DNA of 64,000 nucleotides from Flavobacterium cupreum. GTDB lineage: Bacteria; Bacteroidota; Bacteroidia; Flavobacteriales; Flavobacteriaceae. Where the stretch lies: positions 372,001 to 436,000 of the forward strand of contig NZ_QWDM01000003.1 in the NCBI RefSeq assembly GCF_003996965.1, given 5' to 3'. The position numbers and the translations under genes are program-made. Below are positions 36,901 through 45,561 of this stretch, piece after piece. The notes beneath the pieces were generated by a model. That model worked only from the letters and a program-made list of their open reading frames with translations, was not told the DNA's origin and did not search any database. Positions within the stretch are counted from its first letter, which is position 1. Each line of letters begins with the position of its first letter.

Positions 36901-38192
36901 GCACCTACAAACCCACTGAGTGGAATGTATATTCGGAAATCAAACGCAAGCTGATACAAGACCAAGGCATTCCTGCCAATGAAATACGTTTTATCCAAGA
37001 GACGAAAACCGACAAGATGCGCAAAGAATTCATCAGCATGATGAACGAAGGAAAAATCAGGATACTGTTCGGATCAACCGATATGCTGGGGACGGGAGTC
37101 AATGCTCAGAAGCGAGCTGTAGCAGTACACCATCTGGACACGCCGTGGCGACCAAGTGATTTAGCCCAGCGGGACGGCAGGGCTATCCGTAAAGGCAATG
37201 AAATTGCAAAATTCTTCGCAGATAATAAAGTCGATGTGATTATTTACGCCGTCGAAAAGTCCTTGGACAGCTATAAATTTAACCTGTTGTATAATAAACA
37301 GCTGTTTATTGATCAGCTCAAAAACAACAGCCTTAGTAAGCGTACCATCGATGAAGGTGGTATTGATGAAAAATCAGGAATGAATTTCTCAGAATATGTC
37401 GCCATACTCTCCGGAAATACTGATTTGCTGGAAAAAGCCAAACTGGAAAAAAAAATTACATCACTTGAAAACGAAAAACAGGCTTTTACCCGTTCCAAAT
37501 CCATGTCAAGATATAAACTCGAAGACTGCATGGCAACTGTTGAAACTTCAAAATCGATGGTAGAAAGATTTTCTGTTGATTGGCAGAACCTAGAAAAACG
37601 CATTCTTGCAGATAGTGATGGTTCAAAATTAAATCCGGTTGAGCTTACCGGCCGGCCTGCAAATGCTGATATAAAACAGATTGGAGAAAAACTTAATGTG
37701 CTTGCCATTAAAACCAGAACAGAGGGATTGTATGAGGAAATCGGTACTTTGTATGGGTTTACACTTTTAGTAAAAACGGAAATGTCGGAAAAAGAAGGAA
37801 TGGATATTAGAGACAACCGATTTTTTATTCAAGGTGAAGGAAATATAAAATATACATATAATAACGGGCAGATTGCAGGCGATCATAAACTTGCTTCGCT
37901 GAATTTTTTGAATGCATTGGAAAAAATACCCGGATTGATCGAAGCCGAGCAAAAGAAAATTACGGCTATTGAGAAAGATATTCCTGTACTGCAAGAAGTA
38001 GTAAACAGTGTATGGACTAAAGAGAATGTACTTGGTGAATTGAAAAATGAATTGGCGGCAGTTGACAGGAAAATACAATTGTCTATCACTCCAGAGAATA
38101 AAGAACTCATAGCTGATGAGTCGAAAAAAACAATTCAAATTGATTATGTTCAGGTTCAGGAAAACACTCCTATACGCTTAAAGACTATCTAA
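33948..38192 (+). CDS. SNF2/DEAD-type helicase part of the ICE methylase/helicase (C-terminal piece)
   Basis: A 1414-aa open frame in the same frame as the methylase piece, with only 8 codons and one TAA between them. Helicase motifs: Walker A-like [13 protein letters not shown], the DESH box in [27 protein letters not shown], and motif VI in [14 protein letters not shown]. The first 500 residues carry linker and DUF-like regions. The last 250 residues are helical and probably coiled coil. Translation could restart at the ATG at 33948, but no good ribosome site is evident. The length of the joined protein, about 1780 aa, fits the usual size of the family. Confidence 0.85.
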   Translation: MLSDDLSNYFDLDLYNGLRAETISTIHISEPIIPIIDIEKEKLDKIHFVTPNDFSAASQLSLFSFYENTPVIKSTPQKKKNFPQSKRKIVPPVRQGNLFDLPIRQNETTPSVQKVHNGENKQIMGDLFSDTAELKTLPIAEVSIYQDKLKSFYRNECLVLHNGHVGYLKDINTEEQKALFHPLTLAPIQKIRAESYINVRDAYQELYEKEAQIQTEHKQEREILNHFYDAFSKRYGSLNSAENIQLIKTDSAGNEIPYLERVVGGVVHKSDIFHHPVSFSITAMTTDNPDEALTASLNKYGAVRLDYMSQISGLSTDNLKEALHGRIFYNPLEKEYEIAERWIAGNVVEKAQAIQNYLELNPDDTQTRESLHALEQAFPRRIEFEELDFNLGERWIPMGIYNHFASHLFNTDVRIYYNENTDDFSIKCDTKNIHITEKYAIKSQSRSYDGITLLKHGLVNTTPDITKKVMHGDQEIKVRDMEAIQMANTKIDEIRKAFSQWLYAQNHEFKKRLTDKYNDTFNCFVRPQYNGSHQDFPGLDRKALGIEDLYSSQKDAVWMIKLSGGAICDHEVGAGKTLIMCTAAQEIKRLALAHKPMIIGLKANVHEIAETYRKAYPHAKILYPGKEDFTPQKRMRIFGEIKNNDWDCIILTHDQFGMIPQSAEMQKEILQTELDSVEENLSALESQGKEVSRAMLKGVIVRKQNLEVRLKTLQHDIENRKDDVVDFKMMGIDHLLVDESHRFKNLMFNTRHDRVAGLGNMQGSQKTLNLLFAIRTIQERSGKDLGATFLSGTTISNSLTELYLLFKYLRPQALEKQGINCFDAWAAIYTRKTTDYEFSVANNIVQKERFRFFIKVPELAQFYSEITDYRTAKDIGIDRPEKMEILHNIPPTPEQEIFIKNLMEFAKSGNATLLGRAPLSQSEEKAKMLIATDYARKMSLDMRMISKKYDDHPDNKASHCAAKLAEYYFRFNAQKGTQFVFSDLGTYKPTEWNVYSEIKRKLIQDQGIPANEIRFIQETKTDKMRKEFISMMNEGKIRILFGSTDMLGTGVNAQKRAVAVHHLDTPWRPSDLAQRDGRAIRKGNEIAKFFADNKVDVIIYAVEKSLDSYKFNLLYNKQLFIDQLKNNSLSKRTIDEGGIDEKSGMNFSEYVAILSGNTDLLEKAKLEKKITSLENEKQAFTRSKSMSRYKLEDCMATVETSKSMVERFSVDWQNLEKRILADSDGSKLNPVELTGRPANADIKQIGEKLNVLAIKTRTEGLYEEIGTLYGFTLLVKTEMSEKEGMDIRDNRFFIQGEGNIKYTYNNGQIAGDHKLASLNFLNALEKIPGLIEAEQKKITAIEKDIPVLQEVVNSVWTKENVLGELKNELAAVDRKIQLSITPENKELIADESKKTIQIDYVQVQENTPIRLKTI

Positions 38193-38264
38193 TTAGTAAT
38201 TAAAGTGCTTAACTTGTGTTACTTGTTGAATCATATATTCTGTTGGTGTTAGCTGATGTATTTT

Positions 38265-38894
38265 TTATTTAATCACATAAATTAAATTCGGAGCACCTCC
38301 GTCATGTTCTCCAACAGCTAAATAAAGAGGTGTTTTAAAATTCAATTTACTAAATACTTTTTCTTTATCTGCTCTCAAAAACATTTGATATGCTTCAATG
38401 TATGAACTTGATTCGAAAAGGTTATAAATATCCATTACATCATCCCAATCGTCAAAGTCGTCTTCTTTTCCTTGTATTTCTCTAGTTAAGTCGTTAAGCA
38501 ATGGAACTATACAAGCAGGAAAGCAAGAAATGTTTTCTAAATAAGTAATCCTTTTATCCATAATTTCAAACTTTGGAAACTTATCATTGATATAGTTAAA
38601 ATCAATGGCATAAGATTCAAATTCTCCTCCGTAAAGGCCACTATGTTCAAAATAGATCATATTGAATTCCTTTTCTATCTCTTTATTATATTTCTCGTTT
38701 AGCCAGTATTTTTCAATGTTTAATTTTAAATCATTGAACATTATATTGATATATTGTTCAGAATCATGATTCTTCCACATATTGAAAAATTCAGATTGAA
38801 CTTTGTTTTCTGTCTCTTTTAGACATTCAACCACCTTTATTTCTGATTGAATTTCTACTTCTCGTAATCTTTCTAAAATTGTTTTGTTTTCCAT
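38265..38894 (-). CDS. Unknown cassette-type protein, 209 aa
   Basis: A 209-aa acidic protein without membrane segments. Recognisable only by its own features: a helical N-terminus (ILERLREVEIQSEIKVVECL), an acidic stretch (GKEDDFDDWDDVMDIYNLFE) and a C-terminal PLYLAVGEHDGGAPNLIYVI. No family assigned. It is the last of a series of minus-strand orphan genes separated by related repeats (see 38905-39041). Confidence 0.6.
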   Translation of the reverse strand: MENKTILERLREVEIQSEIKVVECLKETENKVQSEFFNMWKNHDSEQYINIMFNDLKLNIEKYWLNEKYNKEIEKEFNMIYFEHSGLYGGEFESYAIDFNYINDKFPKFEIMDKRITYLENISCFPACIVPLLNDLTREIQGKEDDFDDWDDVMDIYNLFESSSYIEAYQMFLRADKEKVFSKLNFKTPLYLAVGEHDGGAPNLIYVIK

Positions 38895-38904
38895 AGGTTT
38901 TTAA

Positions 38905-39041
38905 AAATATAACCGCTAAAGTTCGGATGCTTCTATCTATTGTGGGGTTTTGAAAATGAGTACTTTCTGCTAAACGTAAAAGTGATAAAAAACGCGAATT
39001 CCACTAAATCCCCAATCTCGCTAAGCTGCTGGCAGCAGGTT
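38905..39041 (-). repeat. attC-like intergenic repeat A
   Basis: On the minus strand this gap carries the shared block ATTTAGTGGAATT (plus-strand positions 38998-39009), then TTTACGTTTAGC, then CTCATTTTCAAAACCCCA, and ends with AGCGGTTATA shortly before the next gene start. The 5' part overlaps the stop of the 334-aa gene (CTAACCGAATAA). AACCG and CGGTT at the two ends are complementary, as expected of an attC-type hairpin. It is about 137 bases long. Confidence 0.55.
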
Positions 39042-40046
39042 TTATTCGGTTAGTCTGCTTAAAATTTCTTCAAGTTCTAATGTTCTTTCCCTTATTTTAT
39101 TCATAAAGTTTGTAGCCGTAATAAATATTCCCTCTCGTCCAATTTTAAATTGTAAGTCCTCAAAGGAGTACACAAAATCCTTTTCCATCTCAAATTGTTT
39201 AATCCAATTAACTTGCGTTTCTATGAGTTTCTGTTTTTGTTTTTCGGAGAGTTTTTTTAATAAAGATTGATAAATATTGTCCATCTCTTTTTCCCATAGT
39301 TCATTATGTTTTTTAATACATTCTCCCCATTCAAAATTGGTAGTCCATTCACAATTAGTAAATGATTTGTCAATCCAATGTTCTTTTTCGTCTGTACTTC
39401 CAGCGGAAAATCTACCACTTCTACTTTCAAGTTTTTCGTCTAAACTGTCTAAGATTTTTGGGCCGTTTTCAATTACCCAATTTGCATTTCTAATATCATA
39501 GTCCATTCCATGTGCAGCATAGTTAAGCGTATGAATAATATCTTTTAAAGATTTTGTTTCTGCATTGTTAATGATTTCCTTGTTGTGTAATGCATCGATG
39601 AGTTTCGAAATTGAAAATTTATTACTTTCAATACTATATTTATCTGCTAAACTTCTTAATCTTTTTTCAACTTCTATTCTAAAACCTACCAATGCTAACT
39701 CTTGATTCTTTTCAGCTATTTCAATAAAGGAATATGTTTCTGAATTTGAAATTGAATTCATTTCATTTTCAGGCTTAATCAAACCTGCTTTTTTTGCTTC
39801 ATCTTCAATTTTTTTCAAATCTTGAAATTCTACTTTTAGCCCTCCAGGAAGTTCAACAGACTTAAACAAAGGTTCCAACCAAGGAATTATTGCTACAATA
39901 ATCAAAGTAATAAATATTGCATCTATCTGTAAATCAGGAAATATTAAATGCGTTAGTCCAACAAGAATTGCAGAAACTGTTATAAATATTTGTGTTTTTC
40001 TTTTTAATGTCATATTTCCATTTTCTGCTGTATGCTTTACTGCCAA
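39042..40046 (-). CDS. Membrane protein with a LprI/DUF1311-like C-terminal domain
   Basis: A 334-aa protein. Two hydrophobic segments at about residues 15-60 (IFITVSAILVGLTHLIF, AIFITLIIVAIIPWLEPLF) anchor it. A middle region (LVGFRIEVEKRLRSLADKYS, LKDIIHTLNYAAHGMDYD) resembles DUF4145-type helical domains. The C-terminus has the LprI signature: a conserved Cys in NFEWGECIKKHNELWEKEMD, and LSEKQKQKLIETQVNWIKQF. LprI proteins inhibit lysozyme in some bacteria, but here the domain would be cytoplasmic or unassigned. It sits between repeats A and B. Confidence 0.65.
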   Translation of the reverse strand: MAVKHTAENGNMTLKRKTQIFITVSAILVGLTHLIFPDLQIDAIFITLIIVAIIPWLEPLFKSVELPGGLKVEFQDLKKIEDEAKKAGLIKPENEMNSISNSETYSFIEIAEKNQELALVGFRIEVEKRLRSLADKYSIESNKFSISKLIDALHNKEIINNAETKSLKDIIHTLNYAAHGMDYDIRNANWVIENGPKILDSLDEKLESRSGRFSAGSTDEKEHWIDKSFTNCEWTTNFEWGECIKKHNELWEKEMDNIYQSLLKKLSEKQKQKLIETQVNWIKQFEMEKDFVYSFEDLQFKIGREGIFITATNFMNKIRERTLELEEILSRLTE

Positions 40047-40152
40047 CGTCTCGTGGCTTTTAGATCTTGAAGGGTTTTAATTAACGTAAACTTTAAAAAT
40101 AACGTTTATTCCACTAAATCCCATGGCTGTTACAGGAAGTAGCTTTTTTAAG
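40047..40152 (-). repeat. attC-like intergenic repeat B
   Basis: The minus strand has CTGTAACAGCCATGG, the shared block ATTTAGTGGAAT (plus 40108-40119), TTTACGTTAA, and AAAAGCCACGAGACGTTGGC. The ends pair partly (AAC with GTT, TGG with CCA), as in attC sites, and sequence resembles repeats A and E. Confidence 0.55.
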
Positions 40153-40281
40153 TCATCGTGTTTTTATAGTAGTAGAATCACCATTTCTTTCTATCATGTC
40201 GGTGGGCAATTTTGGTAGTTCAGGTTTTTGTGTTTCTATCTTAGGTGGCTGGCTTTTTGATTTGTCATCACTAGTTATCAT
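40153..40281 (-). CDS. 42-aa Pro/Lys-rich small protein, copy 2
   Basis: A short frame: starts MITSDDKSKSQPPKI and ends DSTTIKTR. It resembles the 42-aa protein encoded just upstream on the same strand (shared pattern QKPELPKLPTDMIE versus PKPEAPRMPVDRIE). The repeated design and identical length argue for a real pair of genes. It is charged, probably disordered, and has no signal peptide. It is the last gene before repeat B. Confidence 0.5.
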   Translation of the reverse strand: MITSDDKSKSQPPKIETQKPELPKLPTDMIERNGDSTTIKTR

Positions 40282-40301
40282 AAATCTGAATTTAGAAATT
40301 A

Positions 40302-40430
40302 TTATTTTCTTTCCAAATCTGGAGTTTCACCTTTTTCAATTCTGTCCACTGGCATTCTTGGAGCTTCAGGTTTTGGACTCTCTGTTGGTTGAGTCGTTGG
40401 TTCATTTGTCTGTTTGTCGTTGTCAATCAT
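40302..40430 (-). CDS. 42-aa Pro/Lys-rich small protein, copy 1
   Basis: A short frame: starts MIDNDKQTNEPTTQPT and ends KGETPDLERK. Its ATG overlaps the last codons of the 175-aa membrane protein by 8 bases (ATGATTGA), implying translational coupling. It is the paralogue of the 42-aa gene 20 bases downstream. Unknown function; possibly a small partner of the membrane protein. Confidence 0.55.
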   Translation of the reverse strand: MIDNDKQTNEPTTQPTESPKPEAPRMPVDRIEKGETPDLERK

Positions 40431-40950
40431 GAATCAAATTATTAATTGTTAAAAATATTAAATTAAAAACTACAAGAATAAATGATATGATTATATACTT
40501 TCTTGCTAATTGTAAATCTAATGCTCTTTTGTCATTTATTATGGTATGATTATCAGAAAAGGTAATTATTTTTTCAACAATTTTTGTTTCAAAATCTTCT
40601 CTCTCTTTTTCTTCAACTTGTTCGTTATAGACCTCTAGTTTTTTTTGGACATCACGATAATCACTAAGAAGACCAAAATTTTTGTATTCAAAGCCTTTTA
40701 AAAGATTATTATTTGATAAGAAAATAAAATACAAAGAAATCAAAGTAGTAAAAGTAGAAAGTATTAGGTTGAAAATTATCCAATAATCTGCTTTGTCAAG
40801 GTGTTTAAAATTATTATTTTGAATGATATACGATGTTAGTCCAACAATAATAGTAATGCCAAGTATAGGGTTGTTAATAGCATTATCAAGGTCATTACGT
40901 CTTGAAAGTTCTCGGTCTAATTTACTTTTATAAAAATTATAGTCTTCCAT
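40423..40950 (-). CDS. Three-helix membrane protein, SLATT-like
   Basis: A 175-aa protein from the ATG at 40950 (MEDYNFYKSKLDRELSRRND). Three hydrophobic segments: NPILGITIIVGLTSYII, WIIFNLILSTFTTLISLYFI, and YIIISFILVVFNLIFLTI near the end. A charged helical loop lies between the second and third. This layout resembles SLATT-type effectors of anti-phage systems, which is tentative. The longer frame to 41046 runs into the IS1182 end and is an artefact of the insertion. The start lies about 46 bases inside the repeat core GTTA, typical of a cassette gene. Confidence 0.55.
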   Translation of the reverse strand: MEDYNFYKSKLDRELSRRNDLDNAINNPILGITIIVGLTSYIIQNNNFKHLDKADYWIIFNLILSTFTTLISLYFIFLSNNNLLKGFEYKNFGLLSDYRDVQKKLEVYNEQVEEKEREDFETKIVEKIITFSDNHTIINDKRALDLQLARKYIIISFILVVFNLIFLTINNLIHD

Positions 40951-41000
40951 TAAGATTTTTGTAAGTTTTGTAATGTCTCTTATGCTATTTCCTGTAACGT

Positions 41001-42713
41001 CAGTCTGTGAATAAACCTCCGTTTTATTAGTAACCAAATATAGCAAAAGAATTGCATTGAAAAGAGAAAGGTTGTATCTTTAATAATGCAACATATCACA
41101 GGAATTCCCCGTAATCAAATGTGTTTTTCTTCTTTAGAAGACACTATTTCAGCAGATAATCCCATTCGTTTTATTGATGCTTTTGCAGAAGCTGTTGCCC
41201 TGGAATCTCTTGGTTTTACGGTTCAAACACTTAAAACCGAAGGCCGTCCCAGCTACAATACCAAAGTGTTTCTTAAAATCTATTTATACGGTTATTTAAA
41301 TGGCCTTAGAAGCTCCCGGAAGTTAGAAAAAGAATGTGTCCGCAATATAGAATTACAATGGCTTTTGTGTGCAATAGCTCCCAATTATCATAGTATATCC
41401 GATTTTAGAAAAGACAATCCAACAGGACTTAAAAAGCTATTCAAACTCTTTGTTTCGTTCTTAAAAGATGCCGAGTTGATCGCAGGAGAAACCATTGCTA
41501 TTGATGGTACAAAAGCCGGGCGCACAATAGCAAGAAAGCCAATTTCAATCAAAAGAAAATAGACCAGCATCTGGAATATATTGAAACTAAAACCCAAGAA
41601 TACCTTGATGCTCTGAAGGAAAATGATACCAAAGAAAATCAGCCTAAAATTCAAAACATCCAACAAAAAATAGAACGATTAAAACAAAATAAAATTCGCT
41701 ATGAATTGCTGGAAGAAAAGCTAAAAGCCAGTGGCGAGCCTCAAATAAGCACTACCGATAGCGATGCCAGAGCTTTGTTGGTACAAGGGCAAGTGGTTGA
41801 AATTTCATTTAATATTCAGGCTGCAGTAGATGCCAAACACAATCTTGTAATAGCTACGCATACTATCAACAAAAATGACCGCAGTGCCTTGTCGGCAATT
41901 GCTATTGAAGCTAAAGAGAATTTAGGCATTGAAACCTACACGGCTTTGGTGGACAAAGGCTATCATAACGGTAAACAAATAGAAATCTGCAAACAAGCCA
42001 ATATCACTACCATTGTGGCACAACCCGAGCAGGGAAAAAGTAACGAAAACGGTACGACCAAGGATTATTTGGTAGCCCAGTTTCAATACGATCAAGACAC
42101 CGATACTTACACTTGCCCACAGGATGAAACGCTTAAAACTACAGGAAGCTGGCACAAGAAAACCACGGAAAGAGACAGTTATGAGTTTAAAAAATACCGA
42201 ACACCTAAATGCAGGGAATGTCCCGTAAAACATTTATGTACTAGTAGAGCAGGCGGCAGAGAAATCGACCGAAGCCAATATGCTGATGCAGTAGAAGAAA
42301 ACAACAAACGCTATCATGCAAATGCGCAGTTGTATCGCAAGCGACAGGAAATCAACGAGCATATCTTTGGAACTATCAAACGGCAATGGGGGTACAATCA
42401 TACAAATTTAACGGGATTGGAAAAAGTAAACGGAGAACATAGCTTGATTATGTTGGTCTATAACATTAAACGCAGTATCAATATTCTTGGAGTTCCCGAG
42501 CTGATTGCCAAACTCCAAAAATGGAACTCACCTTACAAGGTAAAAGTCTTGTTTTTACTAAAAGCGATGTATTTAAAGTAGAAATTAGAGTGCTTTTTTT
42601 ATCAAACCAAGTTGGCAGCCTGAAAATTACGCCCCGTTAAATGACTTCTATTTGCGTTCTACGGCAAGATAATTTAAAGATTTAATTGAAAAATGAGGTT
42701 TTTTCACAGCCTG
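41001..42713 (+). mobile_element. IS1182-type insertion sequence
   Basis: Imperfect terminal inverted repeats bound the element: the left end CAGTCTGTGAATAAACCTC (41001-41019) matches the right end read in reverse, CAGGCTGTGAAAAAACCTC (42713-42695). ACGT flanks both sides (40997-41000 and 42714-42717) as a possible 4-base target duplication. Removing the element restores CTGTAACGTTCTGGCACTAG, a copy of the repeat core seen at repeat E. It carries one broken transposase gene. Confidence 0.8.
41086..42581 (+). pseudogene. IS1182-family transposase with a frameshift
   Basis: The N-terminal part (MQHITGIPRNQMCFSSLEDT, FLKIYLYGYLNGLRSSRKLE) and the C-terminal part (NIQAAVDAKHNLVIATHTIN, YRKRQEINEHIFGTIKRQWG) are both clear IS1182-type transposase. 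They lie in different frames. The break is near 41510-41525, just after IDGTK: reading on in the other frame gives RAHNSKKANFNQKK, the normal continuation. One base appears lost. The DDE residues are on both sides of the break, so the transposase is probably inactive unless frameshifting occurs. Confidence 0.85.
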
Positions 42714-42717
42714 ACGT

Positions 42718-42807
42718 TCTGGCACTAGAAGAGGTTTTGGGGTTTTGAAAATGAGTTTTTCGGCTAAAAAATCACTCAATAGACAAAACGATTATTACCA
42801 GATGTAT
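42718..42807 (-). repeat. attC-like intergenic repeat C (interrupted by the IS)
   Basis: The minus strand reads TTTTTTAGCCGAAAAACTCA, then TTTTCAAAACCCCAAAACC and TCTTCTAGTGCCAGAACGTT before the IS end. The remainder of the core (ACGTTACAGG) lies on the other side of the IS, at 40987-40996. The tail resembles repeat E (AAGTGCCAAAACGTTATA) and the middle resembles repeat A. Confidence 0.55.
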
Positions 42808-43566
42808 TTATTCTCTTTCCATATCGAATGTAGTTTCAGCTATTTTCGATTTCCATAATTTTATTTTTTTGTCAGATGCAAACTTTCTTATTTTTTCTTC
42901 GTTTTCGACGTTTATATTTGCGCCCAAGACTATTTCATTTATTGCCGAATGAGGAACTTTGAATAAATAAATATCTAAAGGTTTTCCATTTATTAAATGT
43001 TCACGAGAATTCAGAGTAGAGATTATTCTAACTTCTTCTTCATATTTCCAATCTAAACTTTTCGTTATATATGGTTCAAAATTGAGCTTTTCTTGTCCTA
43101 AAATCATCGGAATTTCAACTCTTTTTTCGGAATATATAACTTCTCTAATAGTTTTGGAAGTTTCTTTATCAGGACATAAATAATTTGTAAAGAAATTGTG
43201 TTGTGAATCAAAGCCAATACAAAATCCTTTGTGAGATTCAGTATAATGAGCCCACATAAGTGAGTTTTTCCAATTTTTAGACAGTGATAAAATGCCTATA
43301 TCTTGATTCACTTTTCCATACTGAGTTTCGTATAAATTGCTTAAAAAATTTGAGTCAAATTTTTCTCTCACTATTTTTCCCTTCATTTTATTTGTATTTG
43401 TAGGAATTAACGAATCTATTAAAGCATTTAATTTTTCGATACTGGGTTTTTGTGGCAAACACTCAAAAGGATCATTTAAATCACTAGCTTGAGTAAATCT
43501 TAATAATTCATTTTCAAGATAACTTATTCTGCTAGTTGGCAAATATTTATAGTAGTTTTTGCTCAT
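42808..43566 (-). CDS. DUF2971 family protein
   Basis: A 252-aa protein matching DUF2971: YKYLPTSRISYLENELLRFT at the N-terminus, ASDLNDPFEC, then ILSLSKNWKNSLMWAHYTES and HKGFCIGFD. These are typical of the family, which often occurs in mobile and defence islands and is suspected to be a toxin or modifying enzyme. It starts 43 bases after the stop of the 321-aa gene upstream, so the two are probably one cassette or operon. Confidence 0.82.
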   Translation of the reverse strand: MSKNYYKYLPTSRISYLENELLRFTQASDLNDPFECLPQKPSIEKLNALIDSLIPTNTNKMKGKIVREKFDSNFLSNLYETQYGKVNQDIGILSLSKNWKNSLMWAHYTESHKGFCIGFDSQHNFFTNYLCPDKETSKTIREVIYSEKRVEIPMILGQEKLNFEPYITKSLDWKYEEEVRIISTLNSREHLINGKPLDIYLFKVPHSAINEIVLGANINVENEEKIRKFASDKKIKLWKSKIAETTFDMERE

Positions 43567-43609
43567 TTTTTTCTAATATTGCTTATAGGAAGTGTTAATT
43601 GTAGTGCTT

Positions 43610-44575
43610 TTAATTTTTTCCTAATACTTCTTTATGATCATGTTTTTCCTCAACTTTTATATTTTTTGATGAACGAACGCAATCATTGTATTTTGAAATC
43701 CCATTTGATACTATTCGACCAAAAATCTGAAAAACGTTTTCCATGTCGGGGGAACATTGTTTTTCTTCAGTGTAAATGGTGAAAATTACTCCATCAGGCG
43801 GACAATCTTCACAAACATTTGTTATTGGAGAACATATAATTGTCAAGTTTCGAGTACTTAACGTTAATCTTTTACATAGATATTTATCAAACTTTTTCGA
43901 CTCCATTATAGCTGTCTGTATTTGAAAATATTCTTCTTCCTCAGATTCCATGTTAAATAAAGATTCAGGAAACTGATCGTTAATTTCTAAATCATCTCTC
44001 AATATGAAGAATTTTTCAGAGGATTGTAACTCTCCAATTTTGGAATTCCTATCATGAATATTTTCTAAATAAACACCAACTGTAAATTTTGTTTCATCAA
44101 TATTGAGAAAATAATTTGGTCTCTCTACTAAGTCTGTAAGTACACCTAGAAGTCCAGAACTTAAATCTTGATGACAAAGGTCATTTTCTGAACCTCCTAA
44201 AATGGGACATGTATTTGAATTTAGCGATTGAATGGAATTATCAATGTATTCGTAAATTTTAATTTTTCGACTATAAAGGTTGCGTAAGTTTTGTAGTTCT
44301 TCTGAGGCTTTTAAGTGTTCTAATATTGAAACAGGAAAATTTCTTTCTTTTTTTAATCGTCGATACTCAATATACATACAAATAATAACCCCTATAACTG
44401 CATATATAAGATGATTAAATCTGTAAATTGCCGGTTCGGAATTAATCTCTTTTAGAAATAATCCAAAATAGGCTCCTGAGATTATTAATAGAATTGATTT
44501 AGAAATTGAAATAACAATGGAATCTGCTTTTTCAAATTGAAAGTAAGTTTCTAATTTATTGTAAAGTTCATTCAT
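43610..44575 (-). CDS. Membrane-anchored unknown protein, 321 aa
   Basis: A protein with two N-terminal hydrophobic helices (SILLIISGAYFGLFL and HLIYAVIGVIICMYIEY) and a 250-residue soluble part. The soluble part has several Cys (NTCPILGGSENDLC, VCEDCPPDGVIF), which may bind metal. I do not recognise the family. Its domain may sense or damage something together with the DUF2971 protein 43 bases downstream; that link is inferred from gene order. Confidence 0.62.
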   Translation of the reverse strand: MNELYNKLETYFQFEKADSIVISISKSILLIISGAYFGLFLKEINSEPAIYRFNHLIYAVIGVIICMYIEYRRLKKERNFPVSILEHLKASEELQNLRNLYSRKIKIYEYIDNSIQSLNSNTCPILGGSENDLCHQDLSSGLLGVLTDLVERPNYFLNIDETKFTVGVYLENIHDRNSKIGELQSSEKFFILRDDLEINDQFPESLFNMESEEEEYFQIQTAIMESKKFDKYLCKRLTLSTRNLTIICSPITNVCEDCPPDGVIFTIYTEEKQCSPDMENVFQIFGRIVSNGISKYNDCVRSSKNIKVEEKHDHKEVLGKN

Positions 44576-44732
44576 AAGTATTTGTGTTTTAGCATTACCA
44601 CGAATGCCCCCTTGCTAGAAGAGGTTTGGGTTGAATTAAGCCTTATTTTCGAATTTGCAAAATCATTGCAAATACAGAAACAACTTTTCATTGAGTCAAT
44701 TGCACAAATCCGTTGTAGCTATTATGAGTCGT
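44576..44732 (-). repeat. attC-like intergenic repeat D (degenerate)
   Basis: The minus strand contains AACGACTCATAATAGCTACA, GGATTTGTGCAATT (like GGATTTAGTGGAATT of repeat A), and AACCCAAACCTCTTCTAGC, which matches repeat C (AACCTCTTCTAG). It ends with TTCGTGGTAATGC near the next start. It is more diverged than the other copies. Confidence 0.45.
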
Positions 44733-45404
44733 TTATTTTTTTGTTCGAATTTGTTTTTTCATTTGAATTTTCATTGCTTTATGATGTAATTCGTACATAT
44801 CATCGATTGTTGATTCCAAAATTTCAATAGCTAATTTGATTTCATCAACACTTGGTTTTGATAGTTCGTGAAGTGCTTCATTTCCAATAAATCTTAATTC
44901 ATGTAAACTAGTTGCACTACTCTTTGTCAAAAAGCCACTTTCAAATAATCCTTCAATTTTACCTTCTAAATTTTCCTTTAAAACATCATTACCTTTTCTG
45001 TCTTTTACCATAATTCCCTTTATGGCTTTATCAAGACATATACCTTCAATTAATGCACGTAATCCTCCACAACAAAGAATAAGTTGTTCATTATTAAAAG
45101 CATCAATAGTCTCGCGATATAAGCTTTTTAGCTTTATTGTGAGATTACTAAAATTCTTTATTGAAATGCTATTTGGACCACGTTTAGGATAAAGCTCTTG
45201 CATATACTGTGGAATGTCATCATACGATTGTATTTGCGGATTTGTTTCCAATCTTCTGAATGAAATTTCATCGCAGCCACTACATTGTATAATTTGATAG
45301 TCAATTTCTTCCCACCAACCTTCGCCGTCGTCATATGAAGTTTTTTCTTCTTTCACTACAACTTGATTAGTAGGTCTACTACATTTATTACAATAACTTT
45401 TCAT
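44733..45404 (-). CDS. DUF4145 protein with a zinc ribbon
   Basis: A 223-aa protein. The N-terminus has two CxxC pairs (YCNKCSRP and QCSGCDEISF), a likely zinc ribbon. The C-terminal half matches the DUF4145 helical domain (LYRETIDAFNNEQLILCCGG, LRALIEGICLDKAIKG, LHELRFIGNEALHEL). Such proteins occur in mobile and defence islands and often stand beside nucleases. It lies between repeats D and E, a single-gene unit. Confidence 0.78.
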   Translation of the reverse strand: MKSYCNKCSRPTNQVVVKEEKTSYDDGEGWWEEIDYQIIQCSGCDEISFRRLETNPQIQSYDDIPQYMQELYPKRGPNSISIKNFSNLTIKLKSLYRETIDAFNNEQLILCCGGLRALIEGICLDKAIKGIMVKDRKGNDVLKENLEGKIEGLFESGFLTKSSATSLHELRFIGNEALHELSKPSVDEIKLAIEILESTIDDMYELHHKAMKIQMKKQIRTKK

Positions 45405-45561
45405 AATGGTTTTTTGCTAAAAGATTTATAACGTTTTGGCACTTGCCGTGGTTAGGACTTTTAAAACCAAGCATCTCGGCTAAACGAAAATACAAATTAA
45501 AACGGTAATTTCACTAAATTCGCAAACCGCTACAGATGTGTCTTGTGTGTCGTTGCTTTTA
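45405..45561 (-). repeat. attC-like intergenic repeat E (best copy)
   Basis: The minus strand starts GCAACGACACACAAGACAC and ATCTGTAGCGGTTTGCG, then ATTTAGTGAAATT (plus 45508-45519), TTCGTTTAGCCGAGATGC, and ends CACGGCAAGTGCCAAAACG and TTATA. The outer AACG/CGTT and the inner GACAC..GCGG with CCACGG..GTGCC segments can pair imperfectly, as in integron attC sites. The copy is about 150 bases long. Confidence 0.6.

Noticed and set aside
40196..40432. 78-aa open frame on the plus strand
   Set aside because: It is the antisense of the two 42-aa genes, whose minus-strand frames are paralogous and coupled to the gene upstream.
41086..42581. Programmed frameshift in the IS1182-type transposase
   Set aside because: An AAAA run lies near the break, but there is no clear slippery heptamer or downstream stem, and the family normally has one continuous frame. 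A simple one-base loss is the better explanation.
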